Made by a program: the position numbers and the translations under genes. This document shows positions 8,337-17,700 of a stretch of 64,000 nt of DNA, in pieces. The first letter of the stretch is position 1, and each line of letters starts with the position of its first letter. The stretch is taken from positions 372,001 through 436,000 of the forward strand of contig NZ_LYPC01000011.1 in assembly GCF_001700435.1 (NCBI RefSeq). The letters are read 5' to 3'. The notes beneath the pieces are model-generated. The model was not told the origin of the DNA, made no database searches, and worked only from the letters and a program-made list of their open reading frames with translations. Origin of the DNA: Paenibacillus pectinilyticus. Its GTDB lineage: Bacteria > Bacillota > Bacilli > Paenibacillales > NBRC-103111.

Positions 8337-8354
8337 ACGGAGAACTAATTCCGT
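8337..8354. promoter_or_regulatory. TetR-type operator, copy 1
   Basis: ACGGAGA, four bases, then ATTCCGT: an imperfect palindrome matching copy 2 at 8365. It lies just upstream of the isochorismatase start and probably overlaps its promoter. Confidence 0.7.
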
Positions 8355-8364
8355 TTATAATTAT

Positions 8365-8382
8365 ACGGAGATCATTCTCCGT
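8365..8382. promoter_or_regulatory. TetR-type operator, copy 2
   Basis: A perfect palindrome with arms ACGGAGA and TCTCCGT around TCAT. It starts exactly 28 bp after copy 1. Two identical half-site pairs in the divergent gap point to the adjacent TetR as repressor of both genes. Confidence 0.75.
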
Positions 8383-8434
8383 TTGTCAATAAAATGCTAG
8401 TGGTGTATGATTTATGAAGAGGTGAGATCCCTAA

Positions 8435-9046
8435 ATGTCTAAACTACCTGTTACGACCGGTGACGGCGATACCCTAGATTCCGTCGTCCCCTCCGCTTCC
8501 GGGAAAGCATTGCGTGCAGACGCCCAAAGAAACCGGGATAAGCTGCTCCAAGTTGCCCATACGGTTTTTATGACCGAAGGCATCTCCGTCTCGATGGATG
8601 AAATCGCCCGGCGTGCCGGCGTTGGTGTAGGCACCGCCTACCGGCATTTCCCAACGAAGGAAGATTTGTTCGGGGCCGTCATTGTCAGCCATAAGTCACG
8701 TCTTATCGAAGAAGCAAGTCAATTACTTCACCACGACAATCCAGGTGAAGCGTTCTTTCAATATTTTGCAGCAACGATACGCGAAGGAATTGCAAATAAG
8801 GCGATCACCGACGCCTTGGTTAGCAATCTGAATATAGAAACTGGGCGGTCGGAAATTGCGAGGGATTTCTGGAGTGGGCTCGACCATCTTCTCGTCCGCG
8901 CCCAACAACACGGCTCCGTTCGGTCAGACGCTTCTATGGAGGACATCAAACTTCTCCTTATCGGCATCTTACAGGCAACCGGGGATAGTCGGACGTTTCC
9001 AGAACGCGTCGTGTCCATCCTATGCGACGGTCTTCGCAGTGAATAA
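8435..9046 (+). CDS. TetR-family transcriptional regulator
   Basis: 203 aa starting at ATG 8435 with GAGGTGA upstream. The N-terminal helix-turn-helix (residues about 33-80) reads RDKLLQVAHTVFMTEGISVSMDEIARRAGVGVGTAYRHF, a classical TetR pattern. The C-terminal ligand domain resembles regulators of small oxidoreductase or hydrolase genes (AefR-like C-terminal type). The first 25 residues are an unusual, low-conservation tail. Two palindromes in the divergent gap are likely its operators. Confidence 0.92.
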   Translation: MSKLPVTTGDGDTLDSVVPSASGKALRADAQRNRDKLLQVAHTVFMTEGISVSMDEIARRAGVGVGTAYRHFPTKEDLFGAVIVSHKSRLIEEASQLLHHDNPGEAFFQYFAATIREGIANKAITDALVSNLNIETGRSEIARDFWSGLDHLLVRAQQHGSVRSDASMEDIKLLLIGILQATGDSRTFPERVVSILCDGLRSE

Positions 9047-9203
9047 CAAACATAACCGATTGGCTCCTTACGAGATCGCGAGAAACTGTTTTCTATTTCT
9101 CGCTGGCGTGACGAGAGCCTTTATAATCTGACTAATATAGGCACATGTGGGTAGGCATATTCATAAGATGGATTCTAGAACATACAATCCGGAGGGATAT
9201 GCA

Positions 9204-9518
9204 ATGAGTAGTCACCCGATTTATCCGCAGCAAACCCTATATCAAGCCGACCCTGCTTTCGTACAATCGCTAAGCCGCACGCAGCAACAGCTGTATGACG
9301 CAGGAAATAAATGCATGAACCGCCCTGTTCGCATTCAGATGCTGAACGGACAGATCCATGAGGGCACCATCTCCCATATGGATGATGGCCATCTTTATTT
9401 ACGAGTCTCGAATCCAAACACACGTGGATTCTTCAATCCTTGGGTTCCAGCGCCTGTGAACAACAACGTCATCTTACCCTTAGTACTTTACAATTTGCTT
9501 GTTATTTCACTGTTATAA
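9204..9518 (+). CDS. Small protein with an Sm-like (LSm/Hfq-type) segment, unknown function
   Basis: 104 aa from ATG 9204, eight bases after GGAGG; the frame is open further upstream but without a ribosome site. I do not recognise a named family. Residues about 40-75 (RPVRIQMLNGQIHEGTISHM then GHLYLRV) follow the Sm1 pattern of a beta-strand, an L-x-D/N-G turn and a G-x-I strand. The Sm2 half is not evident, and the C-terminus is hydrophobic (NNVILPLVLYNLLVISLL). It could be an RNA-binding Sm-like protein or a coat-type spore protein. A terminator hairpin follows. Confidence 0.7.
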   Translation: MSSHPIYPQQTLYQADPAFVQSLSRTQQQLYDAGNKCMNRPVRIQMLNGQIHEGTISHMDDGHLYLRVSNPNTRGFFNPWVPAPVNNNVILPLVLYNLLVISLL

Positions 9519-9538
9519 GCTTTTCTCCCCATCGCAAA

Positions 9539-9570
9539 AAGGCATCCTGCTCTCACCAGCAGAATGCCTT
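9539..9570. terminator. Bidirectional terminator between the Sm-like gene and nucB
   Basis: AAGGCATCCTGCT (9539-9551) pairs with AGCAGAATGCCTT (9558-9570) with one C-A mismatch. A run of five A precedes it, giving a U-run for the minus-strand operon. The same mismatch design recurs at 46552. Confidence 0.8.
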
Positions 9571-9583
9571 CTTTCATTTCTAC

Positions 9584-10009
9584 CTACTTTACGACAACCA
9601 AAACCCTTGTGCCATCTGGATAACGATCTAACTGATTGCCAATCCAAGACCCTGCTCCACGATTGTCTGAAGGGGTTATATAAGCGATGTCCGCTCCCTT
9701 GCCACCTTCCGCGCACATGGCCATGGGGAACTCGTCTCTGTCCTTATTGGGCTTTGTAGGAACACCCTTCAATGACTCCTTACGATTCCCCTCAGCACCT
9801 TTACGGTCAATGGTACAAACAGAAGTTTTACCATGCTCCTCTGCTGTCTTAATGTGTGCCGCGGTCTCTGGAAAACGATCCGTCGGGACAACTAGCGTAT
9901 ATACGGTTTCATCTTGATTGCCCATTACTGCAATGAATTGATCTTTGAACATATATACGATTGTGACAAGTAATAACATCAGGACAATCACTGCTAGCTT
10001 CTTATTCAT
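9584..10009 (-). CDS. nucB: Secreted sporulation-type deoxyribonuclease, NucA/NucB family
   Basis: 141 aa. Residues 1-25 are a hydrophobic signal sequence or anchor ([19 protein letters not shown]). The mature part carries the NucB core: Cys65, [14 protein letters not shown] (about 87-99) and [14 protein letters not shown] (114-127). NucB is a non-specific extracellular endonuclease of sporulating Bacillus that degrades DNA, including the matrix of biofilms. The start codon overlaps the stop of the upstream 51-codon gene (ATGA), so the two are translationally coupled. A Spo0A-type box pair lies in front of the operon, consistent with sporulation control. Confidence 0.9.
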   Translation of the reverse strand: MNKKLAVIVLMLLLVTIVYMFKDQFIAVMGNQDETVYTLVVPTDRFPETAAHIKTAEEHGKTSVCTIDRKGAEGNRKESLKGVPTKPNKDRDEFPMAMCAEGGKGADIAYITPSDNRGAGSWIGNQLDRYPDGTRVLVVVK

Positions 10010-10161
10010 TCTATATCCACTTCCAGCTCAAACCGCCCCACTTCTGGCATGACAATTTGAACATTAATGGTGGTTCCATCCTCTAACTCCAGTATCCATT
10101 CTTCTTTGAACTCAGACATCGAGGCGGCTACGATTTTTTTGTTAAGTATCTTCTCAAACAA
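10006..10161 (-). CDS. Small acidic protein translated from TTG, coupled to nucB
   Basis: 51 aa from a TTG at 10161 placed eight bases after AAAGGAG. An upstream in-frame ATG at 10194 has no ribosome site. The sequence ([28 protein letters not shown]...) is not one I recognise. It is acidic and predicted soluble, with alternating beta-like strands, and its stop overlaps the nucB start. In B. subtilis a nuclease inhibitor (ComJ/Nin) is paired with NucA; this protein is much shorter, so an inhibitor role is only a guess from position. Confidence 0.65.
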   Translation of the reverse strand: MFEKILNKKIVAASMSEFKEEWILELEDGTTINVQIVMPEVGRFELEVDIE

Positions 10162-10216
10162 GTTAATGTCTCCTTTTATATAAAATACAATCATTGCTAT
10201 TCATATTTTTACATAA

Positions 10217-10236
10217 TTCGACATTTATTTGTCGAT
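10217..10236 (-). promoter_or_regulatory. Pair of Spo0A-type boxes upstream of the nucB operon
   Basis: On the minus strand TGTCGAA (plus 10217-10223) is an exact Spo0A box. On the plus strand TGTCGAT (10230-10236) differs at one position. Together they form the palindrome TCGACA, six bases, TGTCGA. It lies 56 bases upstream of the first gene of the operon. B. subtilis nucB depends on the sporulation pathway, so the site is plausible. Confidence 0.6.
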
Positions 10237-10272
10237 ATTTAGCAATATTTCAGTTTTTAAGTACTATTTTCA

Positions 10273-10301
10273 TTGCTATCTTGTTCCTTTTATACTATTA
10301 T
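10273..10301 (+). promoter_or_regulatory. Sigma-A-type promoter of the HD-GYP gene
   Basis: TTGCTA (10273-10278) and TATTAT (10296-10301) are separated by 17 bases. Transcription would start near 10308, leaving a leader of about 70 nt with a small CCCAT/ATGGG hairpin. Confidence 0.5.
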
Positions 10302-10379
10302 ACAGGAAAGAATGCCCATCAATGGGACGATTAAGGTAATACTTCTTCTAAATTCCTCCTTTTAACTGAGGTGCACAAC

Positions 10380-11351
10380 ATGATCAATCCTAATAATAAG
10401 GTTCAGATAAATAATTGGCTAGTCCGGAGAACGACTGCCTTTACAATACTTTTCTTCATCCTTTTGTTTGTAGTCATACTAATTGAAAAGTTTTACCCTA
10501 CGGAAAATTTGGCAAGTATGTATCTGATCCCATTAATCGTGGCAGGGTTTGCATTCTGGAAGCACCTACCTATACAAATCATTGTAGCTGGTGTTCTAAC
10601 GTGGATCTGCAAGCATTACGCCCCTTACGGAAATCTACTAAGTATCCATGTGGTTATTGCGCAGTGGTTAACCTACACGTTAGCCATTCTGTCCGTCTCT
10701 ACTTCCATACGCTTTTATATTAAGGAGAAAGAGAATACGCTGAATCTGACTTTTGCCTTAGCCAAATCGTTGGACTCCAGAGATACGCACACCGCATTTC
10801 ATTCCGAGAATGTGGCCAGGTACGCTTTTTTAATAGCCAAAGAAATGAAGTTACCCAACCGCGTATGCGATCATATTTACTTAGGTGGCCTTCTCCACGA
10901 TATCGGGAAAATAGGCGTGTCAGAGACTACCTTATCGAAGCCAACCTCTCTAACCGAGGACGAATACAATGCGATTAAACAACACGTGACCATCGGTTAT
11001 AATATGGTGAAACATATCCCCTCGTTCGAGAAAAACGGAATTTTGGATATGATTTTATATCATCATGAGCGTTACGATGGAAAAGGGTACCCTGAAGGGT
11101 TAGCAGGTGAGAGTATTCCCCGTTTGGCTCGCATATTGTCAGTTGCTGATTGTTTTGATGCGATGACTTCGACACGTGTCTATCGAAACAACATGGATCT
11201 GGCATTTGCCATTGATCAGCTGCGCAAAAATCGCGGGACACAATTTGACCCCGAAATTACTGACATTTTCCTAAGGGTACTTGAGAAAGAAGGACCCGAT
11301 CTTATTTTCCAAATCGAAGATATAAAGAAACGGCCTGTTTTAGCCTTATAA
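10380..11351 (+). CDS. Membrane HD-GYP phosphodiesterase (c-di-GMP turnover)
   Basis: 323 aa from ATG 10380, six bases after GAGGTG. Residues 20-113 form about four membrane segments with short loops. The HD-GYP domain follows (about 120-310) with intact signature residues: HSEN near 141, HD at 173-174 (LLHDIGKIG), HHE at 228-230 and DGKGYPEGL with GYP at 236-238. HD-GYP enzymes hydrolyse cyclic di-GMP via a binuclear metal centre. No GGDEF or receiver domain is fused, so the membrane part is the likely sensor. It is monocistronic, with a terminator overlapping its stop. Link to the flagellar genes nearby: plausible through c-di-GMP, but inferred. Confidence 0.93.
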   Translation: MINPNNKVQINNWLVRRTTAFTILFFILLFVVILIEKFYPTENLASMYLIPLIVAGFAFWKHLPIQIIVAGVLTWICKHYAPYGNLLSIHVVIAQWLTYTLAILSVSTSIRFYIKEKENTLNLTFALAKSLDSRDTHTAFHSENVARYAFLIAKEMKLPNRVCDHIYLGGLLHDIGKIGVSETTLSKPTSLTEDEYNAIKQHVTIGYNMVKHIPSFEKNGILDMILYHHERYDGKGYPEGLAGESIPRLARILSVADCFDAMTSTRVYRNNMDLAFAIDQLRKNRGTQFDPEITDIFLRVLEKEGPDLIFQIEDIKKRPVLAL

Positions 11352-11367
11352 GCTAGACAGGCCTTTT
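11332..11367 (+). terminator. Terminator overlapping the end of the HD-GYP gene
   Basis: GGCCTGT (11332-11338) pairs with ACAGGCC (11357-11363), with an inner TAGC/GCTA stem, followed by four T. The stem includes the last codons and the stop. Confidence 0.75.
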
Positions 11368-11507
11368 CTATGCCTTCTTTGCCCTCCAGCATTATCATGT
11401 TGCCCCATATAAAAAAACTATACCTCGACATAGTATTTATGTATTTTCCGATAGCAATCCCTTCGCTCTATAATGAGATCAAAATGAAGCGTAGGGAGCT
11501 GTTAGCA

Positions 11508-13778
11508 TTGCAAACATCCATTATTGGCTATCCGAGAGTCGGGACATTACGGGAGCTTAAGTTCGCATCCGAGAACTATTTTAAAGGTGAGATTTCCATT
11601 GATGAACTGAACCAAACAGGTGCAAACCTGCGAGCAGCGCATTGGAAAATCCAACAAGAGAACGGCATCGATTTTATTCCATCGAATGATTTCTCCTTCT
11701 ATGACGGTTTACTCGATACCGCTTGCTTATTAAATATCGTTCCAGAGCGCTATCAAGCGCTTGGCCTCAGCCCATTAGCTACCTATTTTGCAATGGCTCG
11801 CGGTTATCAAGGCGAGCAAGGCGACGTTAAAGCGTTAGCGATGAAAAAATGGTTTAACACGAACTATCACTATATGGTTCCTGAAATTAATGATGCTACA
11901 ACTATTCAATTAGCAGGCACGAAGATGTTCGATGAGTACTTAGAGGCGAAACAGCAAAATGTAGTAACAAAACCTGTTCTAACGGGTCCCTTTACGTTAC
12001 TTAAGCTTGCCAAGTACACAGGTGTCAAACAAGCCAATGACTTCGTACGTGCAACTGCAGAAGCTTATGTCGCCATCCTAGGACAATTGAACGAGCTTGG
12101 CGTAGCTTGGGTTCAACTTGACGAGCCTGGATTAGTAACGGATTTATCGCAAGAAGATATTGCACTGTTCTCGAAATTATATGCGCAAATTCTATCCGCA
12201 AAAGGGAATGTCAAAGTTCTTGTTCAAACCTATTTCGGCGACATCCGCGACTGCTATCAAACGCTTCAAGAACTGCCATTTGACGGAATCGGCATTGATT
12301 TCATTGAAGGTAAAGAATCGCTAGCACTTGTGAAGCAATATGGATTCTCAGACGATAAAGTGCTGTTTGCTGGTCTTGTAAACGGTAAAAACATATGGAA
12401 AAATCAGTACAAACGCACGCTTGGACTCCTTCAAGAATTACGTGCACAAGTTAAACAGATCGTGCTTAGCTCCTCCTGCTCCCTTCTTCATGTGCCTTAT
12501 ACCCTAGCACATGAAACGAAATTGCCGGTTGCGTCCAAACGCTACTTGGCATTCGCAGAGGAAAAACTGCAAGAATTTGCACAACTCAAATCAATTGCAG
12601 ATCAAGCTGATCCGTATTCAACGGACCTCTATTTGAAAAATGAGGAGCTGTTCAACAGCGTTCGTTTTACAAATAACGAGGCTGTTCAAGCGAAGGCAGC
12701 GGCCCTGACCGAGGCTGACTTTACAAGATTGCCGGCTTTCGGTGAACGCGAAGCGATTCAACATGCCAAGTTCAATTTGCCGCAGCTACCGACGACAACC
12801 ATTGGATCTTTCCCGCAAACAGCCGATGTTCGTGCGAATCGCTTTGCTTTTAAGAAAGGCGACATCACCGAGGAGCAATACAAACAATTTAACTTCGAGA
12901 AAATTGCCGCTTGCGTCGCGCTTCAAGAAGAAATTGGCCTTGATGTACTTGTTCATGGGGAATATGAACGTAATGACATGGTTGAATACTTCGGCGAGAG
13001 CTTGGATGGATTTATGTTCACAGAAAAAGCATGGGTGCAATCCTATGGAACAAGATGCGTGAAGCCGCCGATTGTATGGGGAGACATTTCCCGTTCCAAA
13101 CCAATGACGGTTGAATATTCCGCTTATGCCAAAAGCTTGACTAGCAAGCCAGTTAAAGGGATGCTGACAGGCCCGGTAACGATTCTGAACTGGTCCTTCC
13201 CTCGTGAAGATATCAGCCTAAGAGATAGCGCATTCCAGATTGCTCTAGCTATTCGCGACGAAGTCTTGGATCTTGAAGCGAATCACATTGAAATTATCCA
13301 AATCGATGAGGCTGCTTTAAGAGAAAAACTGCCATTACGGAAATCCGATTGGCAGAGTGAGTATCTAAGCTGGGCAATACCTGCTTTCCGCTTAGTGCAT
13401 AGCGGTGTCCAAGCCGAAACGCAAATTCATACGCATATGTGCTACAGTCAGTTCAGCGATATTATTCGCGATATTGATGCCATGGATGCTGACGTTATTA
13501 CGTTCGAAGCTTCCAGATCAGACCTTGCCATTATTGATGTCATCAATGAATGCGGGTTCCAAACGGAAGTTGGTCCAGGGGTGTACGACATTCATTCCCC
13601 GCGTATTCCAAGTGTGGAAGAAATCAAACAAGGACTAACTCGCATGTTAGCCAAAATCGACACCGCTAAATTGTGGGTCAATCCGGATTGCGGACTGAAG
13701 ACGCGCGGCGAAAAAGAGACGTGGGCTAGTTTGAAACAATTGGTTCAAGCTGCGAAAGAAGTAAGAGCAACGCTCTAA
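11508..13778 (+). CDS. metE: Cobalamin-independent methionine synthase
   Basis: Transfers the methyl group of 5-methyltetrahydrofolate (polyglutamate) to homocysteine, the last step of methionine synthesis. 756 aa from a TTG at 11508, nine bases after GGGAG; this gives QTSIIGYPRVGTLRELK, matching the family N-terminus, whereas the longer frame adds 46 residues with no homologous look. Zinc ligands are visible in IHTHMCYSQF and in NPDCGLKTR near the C-terminus, with the glutamate between them. Length is normal (about 755-760). The 156-bp upstream region shows no S-box or T-box that I can recognise. A LysR gene ends just downstream in the opposite direction. Confidence 0.96.
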   Translation: MQTSIIGYPRVGTLRELKFASENYFKGEISIDELNQTGANLRAAHWKIQQENGIDFIPSNDFSFYDGLLDTACLLNIVPERYQALGLSPLATYFAMARGYQGEQGDVKALAMKKWFNTNYHYMVPEINDATTIQLAGTKMFDEYLEAKQQNVVTKPVLTGPFTLLKLAKYTGVKQANDFVRATAEAYVAILGQLNELGVAWVQLDEPGLVTDLSQEDIALFSKLYAQILSAKGNVKVLVQTYFGDIRDCYQTLQELPFDGIGIDFIEGKESLALVKQYGFSDDKVLFAGLVNGKNIWKNQYKRTLGLLQELRAQVKQIVLSSSCSLLHVPYTLAHETKLPVASKRYLAFAEEKLQEFAQLKSIADQADPYSTDLYLKNEELFNSVRFTNNEAVQAKAAALTEADFTRLPAFGEREAIQHAKFNLPQLPTTTIGSFPQTADVRANRFAFKKGDITEEQYKQFNFEKIAACVALQEEIGLDVLVHGEYERNDMVEYFGESLDGFMFTEKAWVQSYGTRCVKPPIVWGDISRSKPMTVEYSAYAKSLTSKPVKGMLTGPVTILNWSFPREDISLRDSAFQIALAIRDEVLDLEANHIEIIQIDEAALREKLPLRKSDWQSEYLSWAIPAFRLVHSGVQAETQIHTHMCYSQFSDIIRDIDAMDADVITFEASRSDLAIIDVINECGFQTEVGPGVYDIHSPRIPSVEEIKQGLTRMLAKIDTAKLWVNPDCGLKTRGEKETWASLKQLVQAAKEVRATL

Positions 13779-13789
13779 TCGCGTATTAA

Positions 13790-13821
13790 AAGAGGATGAA
13801 CTCAACTGAGTTCATCCTCTT
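13790..13821. terminator. Strong hairpin shared by the ends of metE and lysR
   Basis: AAGAGGATGAACTCA (13790-13804) and TGAGTTCATCCTCTT (13807-13821) form 15 perfect pairs. It overlaps the last codons of the convergent LysR gene and can serve both directions. Confidence 0.85.
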
Positions 13822-14743
13822 GATTTATAATCGTATAGCCGAATTCTGAAATCACACTTTTCAGCTTCTTCACATAGTCGGCGGCAAGCAGGCTCAAATT
13901 GGCTTTTTTATTCGTGATGTAGCCAATTTGCATATGCTCATCGGTACGCAAGCGCACCGATTTAATCTGCTCACCATTCAAATCGGAATTCAGCACACCC
14001 GAGCTGATCGTATACCCATTCAACCCAATGAGGAGATTGAATAATGTGGCCCGATCACTCACAAGTATTTTCTTCTTATGCGTTCTGGTGCTTAAGATTT
14101 CCTCTGAAAAGTAGAAGGAATTGTACTCGCCCTGCTCAAAAGCCAGGCATGGAAATTCATCTAAGTCTTCGATGTCCAAGATCGACTTCGCAGCAAGCGG
14201 ATGCTCCGCGCTAATGAAGACATGAGGTTCCGCCACAAAAAGCGGGTGGAATTGAAGGCCATTCTCTTTCAACATTTTCTGAATAACCTTCTCGTTGAAA
14301 TCATTGAGATAGAGAACCCCAAGCTCACTGCGCATATTGCGCACGTCTTCAATAATCTCGTGCGTCCTCGTTTCGCGCAGCGTACACTCGTACTCGTTCG
14401 TGTTTAAGTCTTTCAATAGACTAACGAACGCTTGAACCGAAAAAGCATAGTGCTGTGTGGATATCGAACACAGTTTTTTCGACGGTTTTTTATTCATATA
14501 CCGTTGCTCAAGCAGCTCTGCTTGTTCGACCACTTGCCGTGCGTAGGATAGGAACTCTGCCCCCTCATTCGACAGCACGATCCCCTTCGATGAACGCAGG
14601 AAAATATCAACGCCAATCTCCTGCTCTATTTCCTTGACTGCGCTAGACAAGCTCGGCTGCGAGATGAAAAGCTGCTTCGCAGCCTCACTGATGGACCCGC
14701 AATTCACGATCGTTAAGATATATTTCAACTGTTGTAGTGTCAT
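13802..14743 (-). CDS. LysR-family transcriptional regulator
   Basis: 313 aa. The N-terminal helix-turn-helix MTLQQLKYILTIVNCGSISEAAKQLFISQPSLSSAVKEIEQEIG is textbook LysR, and the effector domain follows from about residue 90. It starts five bases after the stop of the UvrA-like gene, so they form one operon. Similar regulators next to metE in lactic acid bacteria control sulfur amino acid genes. Here it is convergent to metE, so that role is an inference from proximity. Confidence 0.92.
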   Translation of the reverse strand: MTLQQLKYILTIVNCGSISEAAKQLFISQPSLSSAVKEIEQEIGVDIFLRSSKGIVLSNEGAEFLSYARQVVEQAELLEQRYMNKKPSKKLCSISTQHYAFSVQAFVSLLKDLNTNEYECTLRETRTHEIIEDVRNMRSELGVLYLNDFNEKVIQKMLKENGLQFHPLFVAEPHVFISAEHPLAAKSILDIEDLDEFPCLAFEQGEYNSFYFSEEILSTRTHKKKILVSDRATLFNLLIGLNGYTISSGVLNSDLNGEQIKSVRLRTDEHMQIGYITNKKANLSLLAADYVKKLKSVISEFGYTIINQEDELS

Positions 14744-14748
14744 GCTAA

Positions 14749-17700
14749 TCAGCCCTTCAGGCTATGATAAACCGCCATCATATCTCGTTTATTCAACTCA
14801 CGAATACGATTGAAAATCGGAATATCTGCAACTGCCTCAGTCCGTAAGTTTTCAGCAACAACATCACTTACTTTGCCAGTTAGCCATGTTTGCACGTCTA
14901 CGCCATCGACGATTTCCTTACGCCCTTCATCATTAATCCCACTGACATAACAGCTCACACAAGGCACCGATAGCTTGAATACCCCATCATGAAGACCATC
15001 TTCTGAAATGACTTTCTTCCCGCCACAGAATGGGCATGGATGACTTGCTTTGATTTTATTGATTTGAGTAACAATTTTGGCGTAGCCGAACGCTTCGTAG
15101 ACATAGGTTAGTTTTTTGTACTTGCCATTCGTGAAATACTTATCAATGATAACTTCTCTGGTTTCGGTGATGTCGGGGAAATCACAGATCGTAATCCTGT
15201 TTTTACGGCTGATTGCTTCGATATTACCTTTAATCTGATCCCAGAATGGCACGGCATTTTGTAAAACGACTTCATAACCGACAAAGCTAGCCAGATCCAG
15301 TTCAAGCATTTTCAGCGCAACTTGTGTTTCCCTTGGAAGTAAAGAGACTTCTTCGGTAAGCGCCATGGCGCCGCCGACAATGGATTTTAGTTTTTCTAGT
15401 TCGGGTAATCTGCCTACAGTTTGAATGATGGGATCAATCGGCTGTTGAATCAGCTCACGAATATCCGTATCACCGAATTTGAGCTTCTTATGATGGTTCA
15501 AGACAGTTCCCTTACAAACTTGGCAAGGAATCATTTCTTTGGAGGCTTTCATAGCCTCTTTAATCTCCAGATTCTTCGAAATCACCATATAGCGTCCTAG
15601 GATGAGATTAAAGCCTTCCCAAGTGCGCGAAGCCTTCCCTGCCCTATCATAGAATGACTTTTCCCAATATCCATATAGGAATGTATGCTTTTCTGCATCC
15701 GACATCTCATTATAGCTTTTACTCATATCGTGACCCAGTTCATTCTTGATCTCTTCAAAAATGAAATGCAATTTAGCATGTTGGTAATATTTCAAAACAT
15801 CCATGACCTCAGGGAGGAATAAGCCATCCCAGAATGGTACGGTTTTGTCCTGAATGAGAACATCCATATCAAAGCGTTCAATGACACGACGGCCCGAACA
15901 ACTCGGGCAATGATTGTCTTGATAATAGAAATCAAAGCTTCTTGTATCTTTATTGGTCGGATGGGCAGCCACAATATGGTTGATCAACCCGCCGATTTCA
16001 TACAGAAAGCTATATTGACTATACAGGTGGCGTTCCAGATCAATGGCGATAACAGGCGCAATCGTTTCCGACTCGTATTCACCATAAATTACACGGGCTA
16101 TTGGCGATAAGCTCTTTAAAATACCACCCTTATAGACATTCTCTGCCTGTTTAAAATAGTCCAACTGATTCTCTTGCAGATAATGAATCCCTTCCCGCTG
16201 TTTCAGCGTGGAGGAAATATGCAAGGGAGCATGGCTATCCTCCTGATGCTCTGAACGATAGTAATCCTCATGACTAACAACATCCAGATGTCGAACGGGC
16301 TCGGGCTGCCTTTTGCCAAAATCAATAATAAAGTCAGAGCTTTCCATCATATAAGCATTATGCTCGATCATCAGGATTGAGACAGATTCGTCTTGCAGAA
16401 TGTCGCGAACACTATCAATGAATTGGTTCAAAATATTTTGAGATAACCCTTTGGAAGGCTCGTCAAAAATAAAAAGAGTATGCGGGTTTCTTGCATTCGT
16501 AAACAGCTCAGAAACTAAATGAACACATTGAAATTCACCGGTCGATAAGGACTGTGTTTTTCTCTCCAGTGTCAAATACCCAAGCCCAAGCTTAATCAAT
16601 AAACTCAAGCGCTTATGAGCAATATCTTCATTTGGTAATTCATCAATAATATCCTCAATCGAGCGCCCAAAAATATCATCAATATCCTCACTATATTTCG
16701 TAAGCTTCTTTTTAATATCAAGAAAAGTCGCAACGGTCGAACGGCTGGAAATCGATTGGTTACGATCTTGCCCAACCACGACCAGCTTATCTTTGGGGTA
16801 ACGTTTCTGGAAATCTTTGACCATGCACTCGTTGACAAGGGTAGACTTCCCACAACCTGATTCCCCTGTAAAGGTGACCAGTCTATTCATAGGGATTTGT
16901 AGCTCTTTCATTTGAATATTACGACAGTAAAGATCCTCGAACTGATAGTAGTCTGTTGGCGTTGCCTTATTTAATTCGCGATTGACGGGTTGGGGACGCG
17001 GCGATTCTTCAACAATTTTCCCGCCGTATTTACCGCTGCCTGGTCCAAAGAATAATTGATCATCCGATGTGTCCAGCACCGTGTCCGAATGGTCAATGAG
17101 CCAAATTTGATTCTTATAGCCCAACTGTTTAATTTCCGCCAAAATTTTCAACAGCGTCTGGTGATCAAGTCCCACCGAGATTTCATCAATGATAATCACC
17201 GTATTCTCACTGGTTGCCATGAATTCTGCCAAGTAAAGCCGTGTGATTTCACCGCCCGATAAGGTGCCCATGATGCGATTGATCGTTAAGTAACCCATAT
17301 TCATATTGATGATATTTTGAAGAATATGCTGCTTTCCCTCACTAATTTGCAGTTCTTCTGCAAGGGAAAGAATCGTTTCTATGCTTAAGTTATTGAGATC
17401 GGAAATACTATGTGGTTGATTCCTTACTTCCATCTTATATTGCTCAACTTCTGGATTGTACCGCTTGCCTCCGCACTTCGGGCATTCGACATTTTGCGTC
17501 ATACTGCGCCCTTTACAATCTGGACACCAGCCTAAGGCATTATTAAAAGAAAACACTTCTGGAGATAGATCGAATTTCTCAGCAATACACACGCGGATCT
17601 CTTTAAAAACACCTGTATGAGTGCCTATGGTTGAACGAGGATTGGATGAAATCGATGATTTCCCGAGAAAAAGGACTAGGGGCATTTCCTCCATCTTGAT

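Noticed and set aside
10308..10379. c-di-GMP riboswitch in the HD-GYP leader
   Set aside because: The leader is only about 70 nt with one short hairpin and lacks the GEMM core sequences.
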